From: JAAFHB01 sp038240855
Lineage (GTDB): Bacteria; Bacteroidota; Bacteroidia; Bacteroidales; Prolixibacteraceae
Length of the DNA: 8,160 nt
NCBI GenBank assembly: GCA_038240855.1
Contig: JBBRGI010000158.1
Span: 1-8,160, forward strand
Direction: 5' to 3'
Below, one piece after another: positions 7,190-8,160 of this stretch. Made by a program: the position numbers and the translations under genes. The stretch's first letter is position 1, and each line of letters starts with the position of its first letter. A model generated the notes under the pieces. It did not search any database. It saw only the letters and a list, made by a program, of their open reading frames with translations, and was not told the origin of the DNA.

Positions 7190-8152
7190 ATGAAAACTTA
7201 TTTGAATTTCACATTACACGGAAGTCAGTTGCTCCCTTTATGGATTGCCTTCTTCTTTTTCTTTATGATCCCTTATTATTTTCTGGTTGGAGAATTGAAT
7301 GAACTTACCGCCACAGAAATTCCGGCGGACGGTCCTTCGAAACTATTCTTTCTGTATCTGGCTATCGTTTTGTTTGCCGCTTTTAGCTTTGTATTCTTAA
7401 TGACTCAGCTTGTGGTTCAAAACATTGAATATAATGGTGAGAAAGTGCAATGTGATTATGATCCGGTCCGTTACATTGGCATCATTGTGACAGGACTGTT
7501 GCTTTCCATTGTCACATTAGGAGTTTACGTACCCTGGTTTATAAAAAATATGCACAGTTTTTTTATCCGTGGAGCGTCCTATAATACACATAAATTTGCG
7601 TTTAAGGGTGCGGGGGGTAAACTTTTTCTGATCATGACACTCACCATTTTCATACCATTTCTTCTTGTGGGGATCGTACTGTTCAGCATTCTGGAATCAA
7701 CTGTAGATATCCATTCACAAAACTTCCTGCTCATATATCAGTTAATAGTTATGTTTAGTCTCGTTCCAAACATTTACTTGATCTTAAAATGGATGGCAGA
7801 CATCCGCTATAAAGATTTTTTGATCAGATGGGACACCGGATTTTTCGCGGCGACCGGTAAAATTGCCATCGAACTTGTGTTTGCAGTAATCACCTTTGGT
7901 ATTTATTTTCCGTTGGCCTACATCAGGTTGTACCATTATTTTATTGGTCACACTAAAAGTAATATCGTAAATGGACAACAACTATCAATGGGTTACGACA
8001 GTGATCAGATTTCAGACTTCCTGTATATGTGGGGACAAATTTTGCTGACAGTTGTCACGGTTGGAATTTACTACCCCTGGGCCTTTAGCCGGATTGCCGG
8101 AAGAGTCTTTTCCAGGACTTATCTTGAAAGAGGCCATTATCAATTATCTTAG
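7190..8152 (+). CDS. DUF898/YjgN-like multi-spanning membrane protein
   Basis: A 320-residue inner-membrane protein with about seven hydrophobic segments (near 15-34, 50-73, 94-117, 144-166, 178-200, 221-242, 277-298). It resembles the DUF898 (E. coli YjgN) family, whose function is not known. The resemblance lies in the phrase T-L-G-V-Y-V-P-W (109-116) and its copies T-F-G-I-Y-F-P-L (235-242) and T-V-G-I-Y-Y-P-W (290-297), each followed by a basic and aromatic stretch. F-T-L-H-G-S (7-12) and F-A-F-K-G-A-G-G-K-L-F (136-146) match the family's repeat opening F-x-F-x-G-x-G-x-x-L-F. The copies suggest an internal duplication plus one extra unit. No catalytic motif or signal peptide is seen. The start at 7190 follows AT-rich sequence without Shine-Dalgarno; the 191-base gap upstream suggests its own promoter. 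Family assignment is by motif memory only; a different family with the same repeat is possible. Confidence 0.7.
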   Translation: MKTYLNFTLHGSQLLPLWIAFFFFFMIPYYFLVGELNELTATEIPADGPSKLFFLYLAIVLFAAFSFVFLMTQLVVQNIEYNGEKVQCDYDPVRYIGIIVTGLLLSIVTLGVYVPWFIKNMHSFFIRGASYNTHKFAFKGAGGKLFLIMTLTIFIPFLLVGIVLFSILESTVDIHSQNFLLIYQLIVMFSLVPNIYLILKWMADIRYKDFLIRWDTGFFAATGKIAIELVFAVITFGIYFPLAYIRLYHYFIGHTKSNIVNGQQLSMGYDSDQISDFLYMWGQILLTVVTVGIYYPWAFSRIAGRVFSRTYLERGHYQLS

Positions 8153-8153
8153 C

Positions 8154-8160
8154 ATGCCAA
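8154..8160 (+). CDS. Possible start of a further gene, cut by window end
   Basis: An ATG at 8154 begins one base after the stop codon of the DUF898-like gene, a spacing common in translationally coupled pairs. Only two codons and one base are visible, so nothing can be said of the product from sequence. From general knowledge, DUF898 genes are often followed by an M48-family metallopeptidase gene, which would be my first guess to test. Confidence 0.25.

Noticed and set aside
7562..7590. R-G-A-S-Y-N-T in the DUF898-like protein (residues 127-133) as an ApbE flavinylation site
   Set aside because: It resembles the [ST]-G-A-[ST] acceptor motif but has Arg in the first position and lacks the preceding Asp. 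It also sits in a loop of an unrelated family, so it is most likely coincidence.

Overview
The window reads as a chromosomal segment of a member of the Bacteroidota, probably a Bacteroidales or Marinilabiliales relative. This is an inference. It rests on almost no Shine-Dalgarno sequences and A-rich bases just before the start codons, on an exact TAnnTTTG promoter element (TATCTTTG) before the apbE-like gene, and on the style of the proteins. All genes lie on the plus strand, gaps are short, and I see no RNA gene, mobile element, CRISPR array or broken gene.

Positions 1-4505 hold a tripartite export operon. It starts with the 3' two thirds of a TolC-family outer-membrane channel cut by the window edge, followed by a HlyD/YbhG-type periplasmic adaptor and two paralogous ABC-2 type permeases. 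Together they could form a continuous path from the inner membrane to the outside. No ATP-binding subunit is encoded among the visible genes, which is the main open question of this half.

Positions 4588-6998 look like a second transcription unit. A Bacteroidota-type -7 element precedes a lipoprotein FAD:protein FMN transferase (ApbE family). Forty bases later comes a UMF1/Atg22-like major facilitator permease that must start with GTG. No flavinylation acceptor is visible nearby.

Positions 6999-8160 hold a 191-base spacer with a weak inverted repeat, then a multi-spanning membrane protein resembling the DUF898/YjgN family with a clear internal duplication. A possible next gene starts one base after its stop.

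Overall this is mostly ordinary housekeeping and transport sequence. The points most worth a second look are the ATPase-less ABC-2 exporter operon and the repeat architecture of the DUF898-like protein. I do not see convincing evidence of a new kind of system.
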